Shown here: positions 1-8,623 of the stretch, piece by piece
How positions within the stretch are numbered: position 1 is the first letter of the stretch
Layout: the number at the start of each line of letters is the position of its first letter
Position numbers and translations under genes: made by a program
The notes under the pieces: generated by a model
The model's database searches: none
Told to the model about the DNA's origin: nothing
The model's input: the letters and a program-made list of their open reading frames with translations, nothing else
Assembly: GCF_022848905.1 (NCBI RefSeq)
Contig: NZ_JAFIRA010000040.1
Span: 1 to 37,581 of the forward strand
Source: Thermostichus vulcanus str. 'Rupite'
Lineage (GTDB): Bacteria > Cyanobacteriota > Cyanobacteriia > Thermostichales > Thermostichaceae
Length of the DNA stretch: 37,581 bases
Reading direction: 5' to 3'

Positions 1-126
1 GTTGGGACTTGGGCCGATGTGTTGAACCGGGCCAACCTGGGTATGGAGGTGATGCATGAGCGCAATGCTCACAACTTCCCCTTGGATTTGGCGGCTGTGG
101 AGACGGCTCCTGCCATCCGTGGTTGA
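1..126 (+). CDS. psbA: Photosystem II D1 protein, C-terminal fragment
   Basis: This is the last 41 codons of psbA, open at the left edge and ending with TGA at 124-126. D1 is the photosystem II reaction-centre core subunit in the thylakoid membrane; its C-terminal carboxylate and nearby residues ligate the Mn4Ca cluster. The visible tail contains the conserved [23 protein letters not shown] stretch (written here as [14 protein letters not shown] then AHNFPLDLA). It is followed by a precursor extension, [10 protein letters not shown], that the CtpA protease is expected to remove after the LDLA alanine. The extension is 10 residues, shorter than the 16 or so usual in cyanobacterial D1. A candidate ctpA lies about 3 kb downstream. 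The family call is very secure; which psbA paralogue this is cannot be told from the fragment. Confidence 0.97.
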   Translation, partial: VGTWADVLNRANLGMEVMHERNAHNFPLDLAAVETAPAIRG

Positions 127-166
127 TGGCTAGCCAGTACTGGTGTTAGCTGAATAGCATTGAGGT

Positions 167-197
167 ATCCCCTAGCCAAAGCTGGGGGATTTTTTTT
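167..197 (+). terminator. Rho-independent terminator of psbA
   Basis: A 10-bp stem (ATCCCCTAGC against GCTGGGGGAT, one G-T wobble) closes a CAAA loop and runs straight into a tract of eight T residues at 190-197. It begins about 40 nt after the psbA stop. This is a textbook intrinsic terminator. Confidence 0.9.
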
Positions 198-269
198 ATT
201 TGGTTGGGTTAAACAAGAGCAGAATACTCTGCTCCAATTCATTACATCTTCATTACATCAGGCCGGAGT

Positions 270-1358
270 CTAAAGCATAGCCAAAATCTTTTCTCCCATC
301 TCCTGACAACCGATCAAGGTCATTCCCTCAGAGTAAATATCTCCGGTTCGGTAACCCTGAGCCAAAACCGCTTCCACTGCCTGTTCGATCTGGGCGGCAG
401 CTTCCGGTTGATCCAACGAGTAGCGCAGCATCATTGCCCCGGAGAGCACCTGGGCAATCGGGTTGGCTTTGTCTTGTCCAGCAATATCGGGGGCGGATCC
501 ATGCACCGGCTCATAGACTCCAGGCCCCGAGGCTCCCAAAGAAGCAGAAGGCAACATCCCAATGGATCCCGTCAACATTGCCGCCTCATCCGAGAGGATA
601 TCGCCAAAGAGATTGCCCGTTAGGATGACATCAAACTGCTTGGGCCAGCGCACCAGCTGCATCGCTGCATTGTCGACATACATATGGGAAAGCTCGACAT
701 CTGGGTACTCAGCCGCAACAGCCGTGACCCGCTCCCGCCACAGTTGTGATACCTCCAACACATTGGCCTTATCGACTGAGCAGAGTTTGTGTCCGCGTTT
801 TTGGGCCAGATCGAAGGCTACCCGCGCAATTCGATCCACCTCCGCTTCGCTGTAGACCATGGTATTCACGCCGCGCCGGGATCCCTGTGCATCCGTAAAG
901 ATACCCTTGGGTTGGCCAAAGTAGATGCCGCCCGTCAATTCTCGCACCACCATCAAGTCGATCCCTTCAATGACCTCCCGCTTTAGTGAGGAAGCATCCA
1001 CCAGTTGGGGCAAAATTTTCACTGGGCGGAGATTGGCAAATAAACTCAGACCAGCTCGCAACCCCAACAAAGCCCGTTCCGGACGTTTCTCCCGCGGCAA
1101 GGTGTCGTACTTAAAATCCCCAACTGCAGCCAAATAGACTGCATCACTGTCTTGGGCCATTTTCAGGGTTTCTGGCGGTAAGGGATCCCCGGTTTGTTCG
1201 TAGGCAATGCCCCCTATCAAGCCCTCCTGCCACTGAATGCCAAACCCCATCCGCTTCGCTACAGCATCCAATATGGCTCGCCCCACCTGCAGAATTTCTG
1301 GGCCAATACCATCTCCGGCCAGTGCAGTGATCCGATAGGTACGTGCAGAAGCAGTCAT
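270..1358 (-). CDS. leuB: 3-isopropylmalate dehydrogenase
   Basis: LeuB oxidatively decarboxylates 3-isopropylmalate with NAD+ in cytosolic leucine biosynthesis. The 362-residue product has the family's normal length. It shows the N-terminal [10 protein letters not shown] motif, the substrate-binding arginines in [13 protein letters not shown] and [12 protein letters not shown], the central [13 protein letters not shown] segment, and the metal-binding [22 protein letters not shown] region. The C-terminal [16 protein letters not shown] motif marks NAD specificity. It is convergent with psbA and lies downstream of the petBD unit on the same strand, separated by about 240 bp that holds a likely petBD terminator, so it is probably transcribed separately. 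The start is the ATG at 1358. Confidence 0.97.
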   Translation of the reverse strand: MTASARTYRITALAGDGIGPEILQVGRAILDAVAKRMGFGIQWQEGLIGGIAYEQTGDPLPPETLKMAQDSDAVYLAAVGDFKYDTLPREKRPERALLGLRAGLSLFANLRPVKILPQLVDASSLKREVIEGIDLMVVRELTGGIYFGQPKGIFTDAQGSRRGVNTMVYSEAEVDRIARVAFDLAQKRGHKLCSVDKANVLEVSQLWRERVTAVAAEYPDVELSHMYVDNAAMQLVRWPKQFDVILTGNLFGDILSDEAAMLTGSIGMLPSASLGASGPGVYEPVHGSAPDIAGQDKANPIAQVLSGAMMLRYSLDQPEAAAQIEQAVEAVLAQGYRTGDIYSEGMTLIGCQEMGEKILAML

Positions 1359-1451
1359 AGCAATCTAAAAGCAGGGCAAGGGCTTAGAGATATTACCATT
1401 TTGGATCCCTGGGTCTCGGCGTTCGGCTCAAAAACTTCCCAGAAACTTCCA

Positions 1452-1485
1452 AGAAAAAAGAGCAGCCTAGCTATCGCCACGCTGC
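1452..1485 (-). terminator. Possible intrinsic terminator for petBD
   Basis: Read on the minus strand, a short GCAGC/GCTGC stem (1481-1485 with 1462-1466) is followed by TCTTTTTTC, about 110 nt past the petD stop. The stem is only 5 bp with a long loop, so the call is tentative. The rest of 1359-1596 holds no gene I can support. A TTGACA-like hexamer on the minus strand near 1526 could belong to a leuB promoter, but no convincing -10 box was seen. Confidence 0.45.
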
Positions 1486-1596
1486 ACCCTTGGGTTGCCC
1501 ACTTACACTTACTTGTGTTTGTCAATCCTTATTTGTCAGGACTCTATCAAGACACAAGATCACCACACAAGAAAGAATAGGGATACCCCCTCAAAT

Positions 1597-2109
1597 TCAG
1601 AACAGGCCCAGAGTCACCCACTTATCCAAAGGTAGAGTTGCACCGATGCCCAAGTAGAGGGTAACCAAAGTGCCAATCAGGAACACCGTGGTGGCCACCG
1701 GACGACGCAGCGGGTTTTGGAACTTGTTGACGTTTTCAATGAAGGGCACAAACAGCAAACCAACAGGAATGGCCGACATCAAGGCAATCCCCAAGAGCTT
1801 GTTCGGCGCAATGCGCAACAGGTGGAAAGCAGGGTAGAGATACCACTCCGGCAAAATTTCCAGAGGAGTGGCAAAGGGATCCGCAGGCTCTCCTACACCC
1901 GCCGGATCCATCACCGAGAGTGCGACTATCAAACCAATCGTGCCCAGGATCACCACCGGGAACATATAGAGCAAATCATTGGGCCAAGCGGGCTCACCAT
2001 AGGTCATGTGGCCCATGTTTTTCTTCAGCTTGGCTACTACCTTGGGATTGTCGAGGTCAACCTTACGGGTAATCGCTTCGGTAGCCACAACCTGCTTTGA
2101 GACAGCCAT
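1597..2109 (-). CDS. petD: Cytochrome b6f complex subunit IV
   Basis: Subunit IV combines with cytochrome b6 to form the quinol-oxidising core of the cytochrome b6f complex in the thylakoid membrane. The 170-residue product has three hydrophobic segments, the [13 protein letters not shown] motif that includes the Qo-site PEWY residues, and the conserved [12 protein letters not shown] loop. The reading frame is open upstream to 2181, but the family start MAVSKQ corresponds to the ATG at 2109. A GGAGAAC Shine-Dalgarno sequence sits just upstream of it. petB lies 112 bp upstream on the same strand, the usual petBD order. Confidence 0.97.
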   Translation of the reverse strand: MAVSKQVVATEAITRKVDLDNPKVVAKLKKNMGHMTYGEPAWPNDLLYMFPVVILGTIGLIVALSVMDPAGVGEPADPFATPLEILPEWYLYPAFHLLRIAPNKLLGIALMSAIPVGLLFVPFIENVNKFQNPLRRPVATTVFLIGTLVTLYLGIGATLPLDKWVTLGLF

Positions 2110-2221
2110 GGGAGTTCTCCTTGTCGAGGTGCAAAAGTTGCTAACAGTTGGGGAAGGGCTTGGCCGAACCGCTAAGAGCAAGAAAGCTCACACAGGGATC
2201 CCAACCAAGCCAAAGGACAGA

Positions 2222-2869
2222 TCACAAAGGCCCGGAAATGCCTTGGCGACGGATCATCAAAAAGTGCATGGTCATGAAGACAGCGATCAACCAAGGCAAC
2301 ACAAAGGTGTGCAGACTGTAGAAGCGGGTCAACGTCCCTTGGCCCACAGCTTCACCTCCCCGGATGAGCTGTACCAACAGGTCACCCACCACCGGAATAG
2401 CACTGGGCACACCGGAGACGATCTTGACCGCCCAATAGCCCACCTGATCCCAGGGTAGGGAGTAGCCGGTCACACCAAAAGAAACCGTCAGCACCGCCAA
2501 AATCACACCGGTCACCCAGGTCAGCTCGCGGGGCTTCTTGAACCCCCCCGTTAGGTAGACCCGGAAGGTGTGCAAAATCATCATCAACACCATCATGGAG
2601 GCGCTCCAGCGATGGATGGAACGCAACAACCAACCGAAGTTCACCTGGGTCATGATGTAATTAACCGATTCAAAGGCCTCCGCCACCGTCGGACGGTAGT
2701 AGAAGGTCATGGCGAAGCCCGTGGCAAACTGAATTAAGAAGCACACTAGGGTTACCCCGCCCAGGCAGTAGAAGATGTTAACGTGAGGCGGAATGAATTT
2801 CCCAGTTGCATCGTCGACAAAAGGCGTGATCTCCAGCCGCTCGTCCAACCAGTCGTAAACTTTGCTCAT
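2222..2869 (-). CDS. petB: Cytochrome b6
   Basis: Cytochrome b6 is the haem-binding integral subunit of cytochrome b6f, carrying electrons across the membrane during plastoquinol oxidation. The 215-residue product matches the family length. It has four transmembrane helices, paired haem-ligand histidines (SIHRW and ILHTFRVY in helix [11 protein letters not shown] and [10 protein letters not shown] in helix D), and the N-terminal FYCLGG segment carrying the cysteine that binds haem c' (ci). It is co-directional with petD and divergent from ctpA, with a shared upstream region of about 200 bp. The start is the ATG at 2869. Confidence 0.98.
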   Translation of the reverse strand: MSKVYDWLDERLEITPFVDDATGKFIPPHVNIFYCLGGVTLVCFLIQFATGFAMTFYYRPTVAEAFESVNYIMTQVNFGWLLRSIHRWSASMMVLMMILHTFRVYLTGGFKKPRELTWVTGVILAVLTVSFGVTGYSLPWDQVGYWAVKIVSGVPSAIPVVGDLLVQLIRGGEAVGQGTLTRFYSLHTFVLPWLIAVFMTMHFLMIRRQGISGPL

Positions 2870-3067
2870 AATGCCTGCTGCGATTTTTGAAAGTCGATAT
2901 CTTGGGGCGGGTTAGGCCCACATCACCAAGCAATGTAACACGATCATTGAGTTAGGCTCAGCTTTGGGGCAAGGAAACCTTTCTCCAGCGGCAAAAGTAA
3001 CCTTTTACGTCCATTGTTGTTCATGTTTCTTAATAAAACTGTTGTTGAGAAGCCGGGATTGAGAGGA

Positions 3068-4351
3068 ATGAGTCGGGTTCGAGCAGGGATCCCATCGCTG
3101 CTACGGTGGGGGATACGGGTGTGGATCCTGGGGTGTTTGCTCTGGGGTGTATTGGGGAGCGGGGCCGGCCAAGTACAGGCCAGCCGCTGGGGAGAAGAAC
3201 AGCAACTGATCGCCCAGGCTTGGGCTTACGTGGATCGAGCCTATGTGGATCCGGCCTTTAACGGACAAAACTGGTGGCAGGTGCGGCAACGGGTGCTATC
3301 TAGGCCCTTGAGTGAGCGGCAGCAAACCTACCATGCCATCGAAGAGATGTTGGCAACCCTCGGGGATCCTTTTACCCGGTTTCTGGATAAGGAACACTAC
3401 CTGAGCTTACAAACCTCCACCGCCGGGGAACTGAGTGGCATTGGTTTGCAAATTGCCATTGACGATCAAGGCTCGGTACGGGTGATCGCCCCGATGGAAG
3501 GCACTCCTGCCGAGCAAGCCGGGATCCAAAGCCAGGACGAAATTCTGGAGGTCAATCAGGTGCCGGTGGCCGGCTTGAGCCTAGACGAAGTGGCCGAACG
3601 GATGAGGGGCCCCAGTGGTACTCCTGTCACCCTGAAGGTGAAACGACAGGATCGCATTTGGGAGCTGGAATTGGTTCGGCAATCGATTACCATCAACCCG
3701 GTGCGCACTCGCTTTTTCCAGCAACCGGAAGGAACCATCGCCTACATTCGTCTCAACCAGTTCAACGGTAATGCTGCTACCCAAGTTCGACAAGCCATCC
3801 AAGCAGCAGAAAATCAAGGAGTACAGGGCTACATTCTCGATTTACGCAACAATCCCGGTGGACTCTTGCAGGCGGCGATTGAAATTGCTCGGTTTTGGAT
3901 CCCCAGTGGCAATATTGTGCTGGTAACAGACCGCCACGGCATCCAAGACAGCATTCCTGCCACCGGAGACATTCTCACAGAGGCCCCCCTAGTGGTGTTG
4001 GTGAACCAGGGCAGTGCCAGCGCCAGCGAAGTCTTGGCAGGGGCGCTACAGGATAGTGGACGGGCTCAACTGGTGGGAACTCGCACCTTCGGCAAGGGCC
4101 TGATCCAATCCCTTTTGGAGTTGGCGGATGGTTCGGGGCTAGCGGTCACTACTGCCAAATACCTGACTCCCAGCGGCCACGACATCCATCGGCAAGGGAT
4201 CCAACCGGATGTGGTGGTGGCGGAGGGATCCGTGCCCCTGACGGCGGAAACCCTAGCTGGGCCGGAGGATGTGCAGTTGCAGCGGGCTTTGCAGTTGTTT
4301 GGTCAACCAATGCCTTTGGCCAAAGGGAGACCGCTAGGACAGGCTGCCTGA
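3068..4351 (+). CDS. ctpA: Carboxyl-terminal processing protease (D1 processing type)
   Basis: This is an S41-family serine protease with a Ser/Lys dyad. In cyanobacteria CtpA cleaves the C-terminal extension of pre-D1 in the lumen so the Mn cluster can assemble. From the ATG at 3068 the order is: a hydrophobic signal sequence (about residues 12-38), an N-terminal helical region, a PDZ domain starting near GELSGIGLQI, and the protease core. The core includes ILDLRNNPGG, the nucleophile Ser318 in GSASASE and Lys343 in TFGKG, spaced 25 apart as in E. coli Tsp. The frame is open further upstream (TTG 3014, ATG 3023). I chose 3068 because it gives a normal signal peptide, though no start has an ideal ribosome site. 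Its position beside petB and near psbA fits a photosynthetic role, but a CtpB/CtpC paralogue cannot be excluded. Confidence 0.92.
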   Translation: MSRVRAGIPSLLRWGIRVWILGCLLWGVLGSGAGQVQASRWGEEQQLIAQAWAYVDRAYVDPAFNGQNWWQVRQRVLSRPLSERQQTYHAIEEMLATLGDPFTRFLDKEHYLSLQTSTAGELSGIGLQIAIDDQGSVRVIAPMEGTPAEQAGIQSQDEILEVNQVPVAGLSLDEVAERMRGPSGTPVTLKVKRQDRIWELELVRQSITINPVRTRFFQQPEGTIAYIRLNQFNGNAATQVRQAIQAAENQGVQGYILDLRNNPGGLLQAAIEIARFWIPSGNIVLVTDRHGIQDSIPATGDILTEAPLVVLVNQGSASASEVLAGALQDSGRAQLVGTRTFGKGLIQSLLELADGSGLAVTTAKYLTPSGHDIHRQGIQPDVVVAEGSVPLTAETLAGPEDVQLQRALQLFGQPMPLAKGRPLGQAA

Positions 4352-4464
4352 AGGATCCCGATCTCAGGGGTTAAGGATTGTTTTAGGATCAGGAATACAG
4401 ATTTTGCGCGGCCTTGGGCAACTGTTTAGCCAAACGATGACCTTATCCTGAAAACGAACCTCGC

Positions 4465-5019
4465 ATGAAGCCTCTTGAGCAATTTCATCACTTCTTCAAC
4501 TGCTGCATTGGCGCTTGGAGCACCGAGCGAACCTATCATCACCTCACTCGCGGCGAAGTCGAGCGCTCCCGCACTGAGTTCACCATCCGTACCCTCACCC
4601 CCGACCTCAAGCACAAGGTTCTCGCCGACAATCATTACCCCAACCACAGTGTGGATGGATTTTTGGGCTTTCACCTCGCCTTCGAGACCGTTTCTGAAAC
4701 CGGAGAAGAGGTGGCGCAGGAGCTAAACATGCTATTCGTGCCGCAGCAGGAAAACTCAAGGGGCCTAGAGGGGGATTATCTGCGGGATCGGGCCTATGAA
4801 GAAGATCGACCGATTGTCGCCACCTTTCGCTTTGATCCCGGATCCCTGCAATTGAGCATGACCACCATTTACACCCACGTGGTTGCCGTAGACTCCATTA
4901 CTTTGCTCAATCCCCGCCTGCGCCTGCGGCAGATTCTCACCTATCAGCGTCCCCCAGCAGGCCAACCTCTACACGATCTGATCTTGGTGGGGTTTGGAGT
5001 AGAACAGAAACTGACTTAA
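4465..5019 (+). CDS. CpcS/CpeS-family phycobiliprotein lyase
   Basis: S-type lyases attach phycocyanobilin or a related bilin to a conserved cysteine of phycobiliprotein subunits during phycobilisome assembly. The 184-residue product has family length. It begins with the characteristic N-terminal block in which a Trp precedes an ERT-x-HHL motif (GAWSTERTYHHL), followed by the expected lipocalin-like run of beta strands, with DNHYPNHSVDGFLGF and TFRFDPGSLQLSM blocks. It starts at ATG 4465, 113 bp after ctpA on the same strand. The family is clear, but I cannot tell CpcS from CpcU or CpeS, so no symbol is given. Confidence 0.85.
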   Translation: MKPLEQFHHFFNCCIGAWSTERTYHHLTRGEVERSRTEFTIRTLTPDLKHKVLADNHYPNHSVDGFLGFHLAFETVSETGEEVAQELNMLFVPQQENSRGLEGDYLRDRAYEEDRPIVATFRFDPGSLQLSMTTIYTHVVAVDSITLLNPRLRLRQILTYQRPPAGQPLHDLILVGFGVEQKLT

Positions 5020-5040
5020 TCTGAACTCTACATCTGTGAA

Positions 5041-5559
5041 GTGAACCCTTCGGAAGACCTGAGATTGCCCCAGCATTTAGCCCTGATCCAGTCAGGGTTT
5101 GAGCGAGGCCAGTATCGACAAGTGTTGGAGCAAATCCGACAGGCCCAAAGCCGCTATCCGCAGTCGGGCAAGCTACGGCTGTGGCAGGCACTGGCACAAG
5201 AAGCTCTGGGGCAAACCCAGGAAGCTATTCTATTGGCCCAAACCCTCGTGCGCAATCCTGACCCAGAAGTAGCCCAGCAGGCTCGCTATATCCTCGGCAT
5301 TTGGCAGGCTCCCCGGTTGCGACGTCCGCCGGAATGGCTGAGTGAAATCCCCGATCTCAGTCACTTGGAGGATGCCGAGCCACCCGAACACCGCCTCGCC
5401 TATCGGCGACCTCAACCCAAGCACTCTCGCTCAAACCCTGCTGCTCAAGCTACGGATGCCTCCAACCCCAGCGGAGCTGATCGCTTTGATACTAAACTTA
5501 TTTGGGTATTAATCGGGATCCTCTCGGCGTTATTGGCCGTCCTAGCCAGGTTGCCTTGA
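5041..5559 (+). CDS. TPR-like protein with C-terminal membrane anchor
   Basis: The function is not recognised. The 172-residue product starts at a GTG 21 bp after the lyase stop. Residues 10-85 look like two TPR-type helical hairpins (FERGQYRQVLEQIRQAQ and LWQALAQEALGQTQEAILLAQ). These are followed by a proline-rich, charged linker and a single C-terminal hydrophobic helix (about 150-170, LIWVLIGILSALLAVLARL). The layout suggests a tail-anchored cytosolic scaffold. It sits between the bilin lyase and thrB, but nothing in the sequence ties it to either pathway. Confidence 0.75.
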   Translation: MNPSEDLRLPQHLALIQSGFERGQYRQVLEQIRQAQSRYPQSGKLRLWQALAQEALGQTQEAILLAQTLVRNPDPEVAQQARYILGIWQAPRLRRPPEWLSEIPDLSHLEDAEPPEHRLAYRRPQPKHSRSNPAAQATDASNPSGADRFDTKLIWVLIGILSALLAVLARLP

Positions 5560-5635
5560 TCTGCCGGGTCGTCCCCAGGACGAAAGGGATCCCAGGGCGA
5601 TTGGGTTGCCCGCCGTTTTCTAAGGAGTTGACCCT

Positions 5636-6550
5636 TTGGTGAAAGAGCAAGTACAGGTGATCGTCCCGGCTACCACCGCCAATTTGGGGCCAGGTTTCGA
5701 TTGCATCGGTGCAGCCTTGGATCTCCACAATCGCTTCCAATTCCGCGAGATCCCTTCTGGCCTCAGCATTCACTATCGCGGGGGCGACCATGTCAGCCAG
5801 AGTAAAGACAACCTCGTCTACCGGGCCTTCAGCCGCGCCTTTGAGTTGCTGAGTAAACCGGTGCCGGGGGTAGAAATTGAAATTACCCTGAATGTCCCCC
5901 TTTCCCGTGGGTTGGGCAGCTCTGCCACCGCTATTGTTGGGGGGTTACTAGGGGCCAATGCCATTGGGGGGCTTAACCTAGCTCCGGAAACCCTGCTGCA
6001 ACTGGCCATCGCCCTCGAGGGTCATCCAGACAATGTGGTACCCGCTTTGCAGGGCAGTTGTCAGTTGTGCGTACAGGGGCAGCAAGGGCAATGGGTGTTT
6101 TGCCCGATCGAGTGGCACGAGAGCATTGGCCTCTTGGCGGTGGTGCCCAACTTTAAGCTGTCCACCCAAGCTGCCCGCGAGATCCTGCCCAAATCGGTGA
6201 GCCTAGCGGATGCGGTGTTTTCCAGCAGCCATCTGGGGCTGTTGATTCGCAGCTTACAATTGGGCCGTGTGGACTGGCTGAGGGTAGCCCTGCAGGATCG
6301 TCTGCATCAACCGGCTCGTTTGGAATTGATCACCGGGTTCAAAACCGTTCAAGCTGCTGCACAGGCCGCCGGAGCCTACGGGGTGGTGATCAGTGGCGCT
6401 GGCCCCACCCTTTTGGCCCTTTGTGCTCCCGATGACCGAGAACGGGTGGGATCCGCCATGGTCAGTGCCTGGGCGCAACTGGATATTGAAGCAGAGGCCA
6501 AACTGCTCAACCTAGACCGGCAGGGTGGGCGGGTGCTGGAAGTTCCCTAG
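5636..6550 (+). CDS. thrB: Homoserine kinase
   Basis: ThrB, a GHMP-family kinase, phosphorylates L-homoserine with ATP in threonine biosynthesis. The product is 304 residues. It has the N-terminal VPATTANLGPGFDCIG motif, the GHMP ATP-binding motif PLSRGLGSSATAIVGG, and the C-terminal glycine-rich GVVISGAGPTLLAL motif. The start is TTG at 5636 or GTG at 5639, in adjacent codons. An AAGGAG at 5622-5627 lies 8 nt from the TTG and 11 nt from the GTG, so TTG is slightly favoured. It is the last plus-strand gene before the oppositely oriented globin/GTPase operon. Confidence 0.96.
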   Translation: MVKEQVQVIVPATTANLGPGFDCIGAALDLHNRFQFREIPSGLSIHYRGGDHVSQSKDNLVYRAFSRAFELLSKPVPGVEIEITLNVPLSRGLGSSATAIVGGLLGANAIGGLNLAPETLLQLAIALEGHPDNVVPALQGSCQLCVQGQQGQWVFCPIEWHESIGLLAVVPNFKLSTQAAREILPKSVSLADAVFSSSHLGLLIRSLQLGRVDWLRVALQDRLHQPARLELITGFKTVQAAAQAAGAYGVVISGAGPTLLALCAPDDRERVGSAMVSAWAQLDIEAEAKLLNLDRQGGRVLEVP

Positions 6551-6649
6551 CTCGGGTAAACTGACCTCTTCATCTAAGGAATCTCTTAAGAAGCCCTTGC
6601 CCCCAAAGTGAACGCGGGTTTGCCACAATATCAGTCAGGTTTTGAGTTC

Positions 6650-7498
6650 CTAAGTCCGAACTTTGGATTGCAGGAACGACAACAGAGAATTGAGAAAGGA
6701 CTGACTCAACTGGCCACCTTCAGCTGACTCCCCACCAGGAACTAGCACTGGTTCTGAGTAGCGTTCGTTGATGGTAAAAACTTCTTCAACAATGCCCACA
6801 GTTATCAGACAAAACCCCACCTTTTGGATCTCCAGCGGGGGCTGACGCAGAACCGCGGCAATATCACTGATCGTCGTTGTGCCGTTGGCATATTCCCACA
6901 CCTGCCATTCCAAGCTAGTCAACTGATAGGGAGGGTTACCTCGAATGGTACTCATCAGAGTAGAAGTGGGTAGCGGCAGTTTCTCTATCAAGTTGGACCA
7001 GCTGTTAACTAGCCGTAAGCCCGACAGCGCCACCTGCTGGGGTGAGGCAACAAGCCCTGTCATCTCAGCATAGGGAGGAGGATAGCCATCATCAAAGGTA
7101 AAATAACCTTCCTCTAGAGTAAACAGCTTGGGAATTGGCGTTAGTACCTGCTGCTTAAACAGTAGCTTCAGCTGTTCTGTGGTCAATGCTCCTTGGATCT
7201 TCAAGTACAGCCCCAGAGGTTCTTTGTTAGCGCTAAGTCTCAACAAATGTTCAATGGTAGCAGCTCGTAACCAGCCTCGATGCCCAATCAGTGTTCTCAA
7301 ACCTTGGTGATCCAACCGATTTGCTGCGGCTACAATCTTGCCATGCTGTAGGAAAATGTAGAAGTTCTCAACTTCCTCCTTTAATTGCACTGGTTCACCT
7401 ACCGGTTGGATAGATAAACATCCTGACTTTTGTCCTTCTTGGAGGAAGCGGAAAAGTTCACCCAAAGAAAACTCTGATAGGTAACCTGTGATTTTCAT
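6650..7498 (-). CDS. DUF4388 (PatA-N-like) protein with winged-helix-like C-terminus
   Basis: This is the last gene of the four-gene operon. The N-terminus MKITGYLSEFSLGELFRFLQEGQKSG and a following beta-rich segment ending FYIFLQHGKIVAAA are characteristic of DUF4388, a domain found at the N-terminus of PatA-type response regulators and next to small GTPases. A second part (about residues 190-250) contains TSLEWQVWEYANGTTTISDIA and a LRQPPLEIQKVGFCLITVGIVEEVF stretch (here split: LRQPPLEIQKV, then GFCLITVGIVEEVF), which reads like a winged-helix fold. The start is ATG 7498, which has GGGGA 8 nt upstream; an in-frame ATG at 7513 lacks a usable ribosome site. It is probably an effector or scaffold of the GTPase, by analogy with CvnC (DUF742). 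That role is inference. Confidence 0.8.
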   Translation of the reverse strand: MKITGYLSEFSLGELFRFLQEGQKSGCLSIQPVGEPVQLKEEVENFYIFLQHGKIVAAANRLDHQGLRTLIGHRGWLRAATIEHLLRLSANKEPLGLYLKIQGALTTEQLKLLFKQQVLTPIPKLFTLEEGYFTFDDGYPPPYAEMTGLVASPQQVALSGLRLVNSWSNLIEKLPLPTSTLMSTIRGNPPYQLTSLEWQVWEYANGTTTISDIAAVLRQPPLEIQKVGFCLITVGIVEEVFTINERYSEPVLVPGGESAEGGQLSQSFLNSLLSFLQSKVRT

Positions 7499-7525
7499 AT
7501 CTAAATTCCCCATCTTCCGTGTTTT

Positions 7526-8089
7526 TCAGTGACTCAGGACTTCCTGCAACTCCTTTGCCTGCTGCGCTGCATAGGTCTGAATGAGAGCAGTAATGAGGTT
7601 AATGGCTGAATCCCTATCCAATGCATTCACAGGTACCATGGGTGGGCGTCGATGCGGACTAAGGTACCCTAAAGCAGTAGCAATTTCTCCCACAGGCCAA
7701 GCATTGGGATGATCAACATGACTCAAGCCAATGATCATAGGCACTTGAGTGCGTCGCCGCATAAAAGCGAGGATTCGACGCGCCGGCAGAAAGTCTTGGG
7801 GTCGATGGGAGCTTACCAGTAGAATAAATGCATGGGCTTTAGAGATCAGGATTTCCCACATGAAATTGAACCGCTCTTGGCCAGGAGTTCCATAGAGATG
7901 CAATGCTACATTGGGGCCAAACTGTAGACGTCCAAAATCCATAGCTACTGTGGTTGTTCTCTTTAATTGACTCACCTCATCAGTAGCCTGCTTGTCAGTA
8001 TCTACTGGTTCAATTTCACTGATTGTCCGAATTAAACTTGACTTACCAGAGCCAACTGGCCCGGCAATAACAATCCGCATGATTTCCAT
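7526..8089 (-). CDS. Small Ras-like GTPase (MglA/CvnD-like)
   Basis: This is a 187-residue P-loop GTPase of the bacterial MglA/CvnD type, which usually acts with a Roadblock/LC7 partner. The P-loop is GPVGSGKSS (residues 10-18). The G3 region reads YGTPGQERFNFMW, the form typical of conservon-type GTPases. The G4 specificity motif NKxD is replaced by SHVD (in GLSHVDHPNAW), so guanine recognition may differ. No lipidation motif or membrane helix is seen. The start is ATG 8089, with AAGGAG 8 nt upstream. It lies 28 bp after the Roadblock gene and about 27 bp before the DUF4388 gene, which argues for co-transcription. Confidence 0.9.
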   Translation of the reverse strand: MEIMRIVIAGPVGSGKSSLIRTISEIEPVDTDKQATDEVSQLKRTTTVAMDFGRLQFGPNVALHLYGTPGQERFNFMWEILISKAHAFILLVSSHRPQDFLPARRILAFMRRRTQVPMIIGLSHVDHPNAWPVGEIATALGYLSPHRRPPMVPVNALDRDSAINLITALIQTYAAQQAKELQEVLSH

Positions 8090-8117
8090 GCTTGCTTCTC
8101 CTTCTGTGCTACCTGTG

Positions 8118-8513
8118 CTACACAGCAGCGGTACTCAAGCTGCTACTGAAGCAACTTGACAGCTCCTTAACAATCTCTTTAATCTCCAAGTTCAAAAGAC
8201 CTAGCTTAGCTGAGCTATCAGCAAGTACCAAAAGGACGGCTTCTTGTGTACAGCTAGTGAGAATTCCAAGACCAGCTTCTCCTTCAACCAAAATACGCTC
8301 CACTTTGCCGCGAGATAACTCTCGACTGATGCGCTCACTTAAAGAGAGCATTGCCGCAGACATTGCAGCAACACGCTCTTCATCCATTCCTCCCATCAGA
8401 CTGGATGCAAGAGTCAAGCCATCAGGTGAGACAAGAGCTGTCCCCTGTACACTAGCTGTGTTGGCAACAAATTGTTGTAGAGTACTCTCCAATTTCCCAA
8501 GATTGATAGCCAT
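8118..8513 (-). CDS. Roadblock/LC7-domain protein
   Basis: The 131-residue product is a single Roadblock/LC7 domain. Its N-terminal helix LGKLESTLQQFVANT leads into the strand VQGTALVSPDGLTLASSL, then the helix ERVAAMSAAMLSLSERISREL, a beta hairpin (KVERILVEGEAGLGILTSC) and a final helix. Members include MglB, a GTPase-activating protein for MglA, and CvnB of Streptomyces. It is therefore the probable regulator or dimeric platform for the adjacent GTPase. AGGAG lies 8 nt before the ATG at 8513. The gap to the globin gene is 110 bp, the largest inside the operon, so an internal promoter is possible. Confidence 0.9.
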   Translation of the reverse strand: MAINLGKLESTLQQFVANTASVQGTALVSPDGLTLASSLMGGMDEERVAAMSAAMLSLSERISRELSRGKVERILVEGEAGLGILTSCTQEAVLLVLADSSAKLGLLNLEIKEIVKELSSCFSSSLSTAAV

Positions 8514-8623
8514 GGTTATTTCTCCTGATTAGCTAGAGGTTTTGAGGATTCATCGGAATGCTAGAAATTGTTAACTTTTAGACTTTCGAACTTGCCAAGT
8601 AAAGTGACTAACAATCACACTAC

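Noticed and set aside
1194-1580. 128-codon plus-strand frame running out of leuB antisense into the spacer
   Set aside because: The first part is antisense to leuB, and the remainder shows no domain or start signal.
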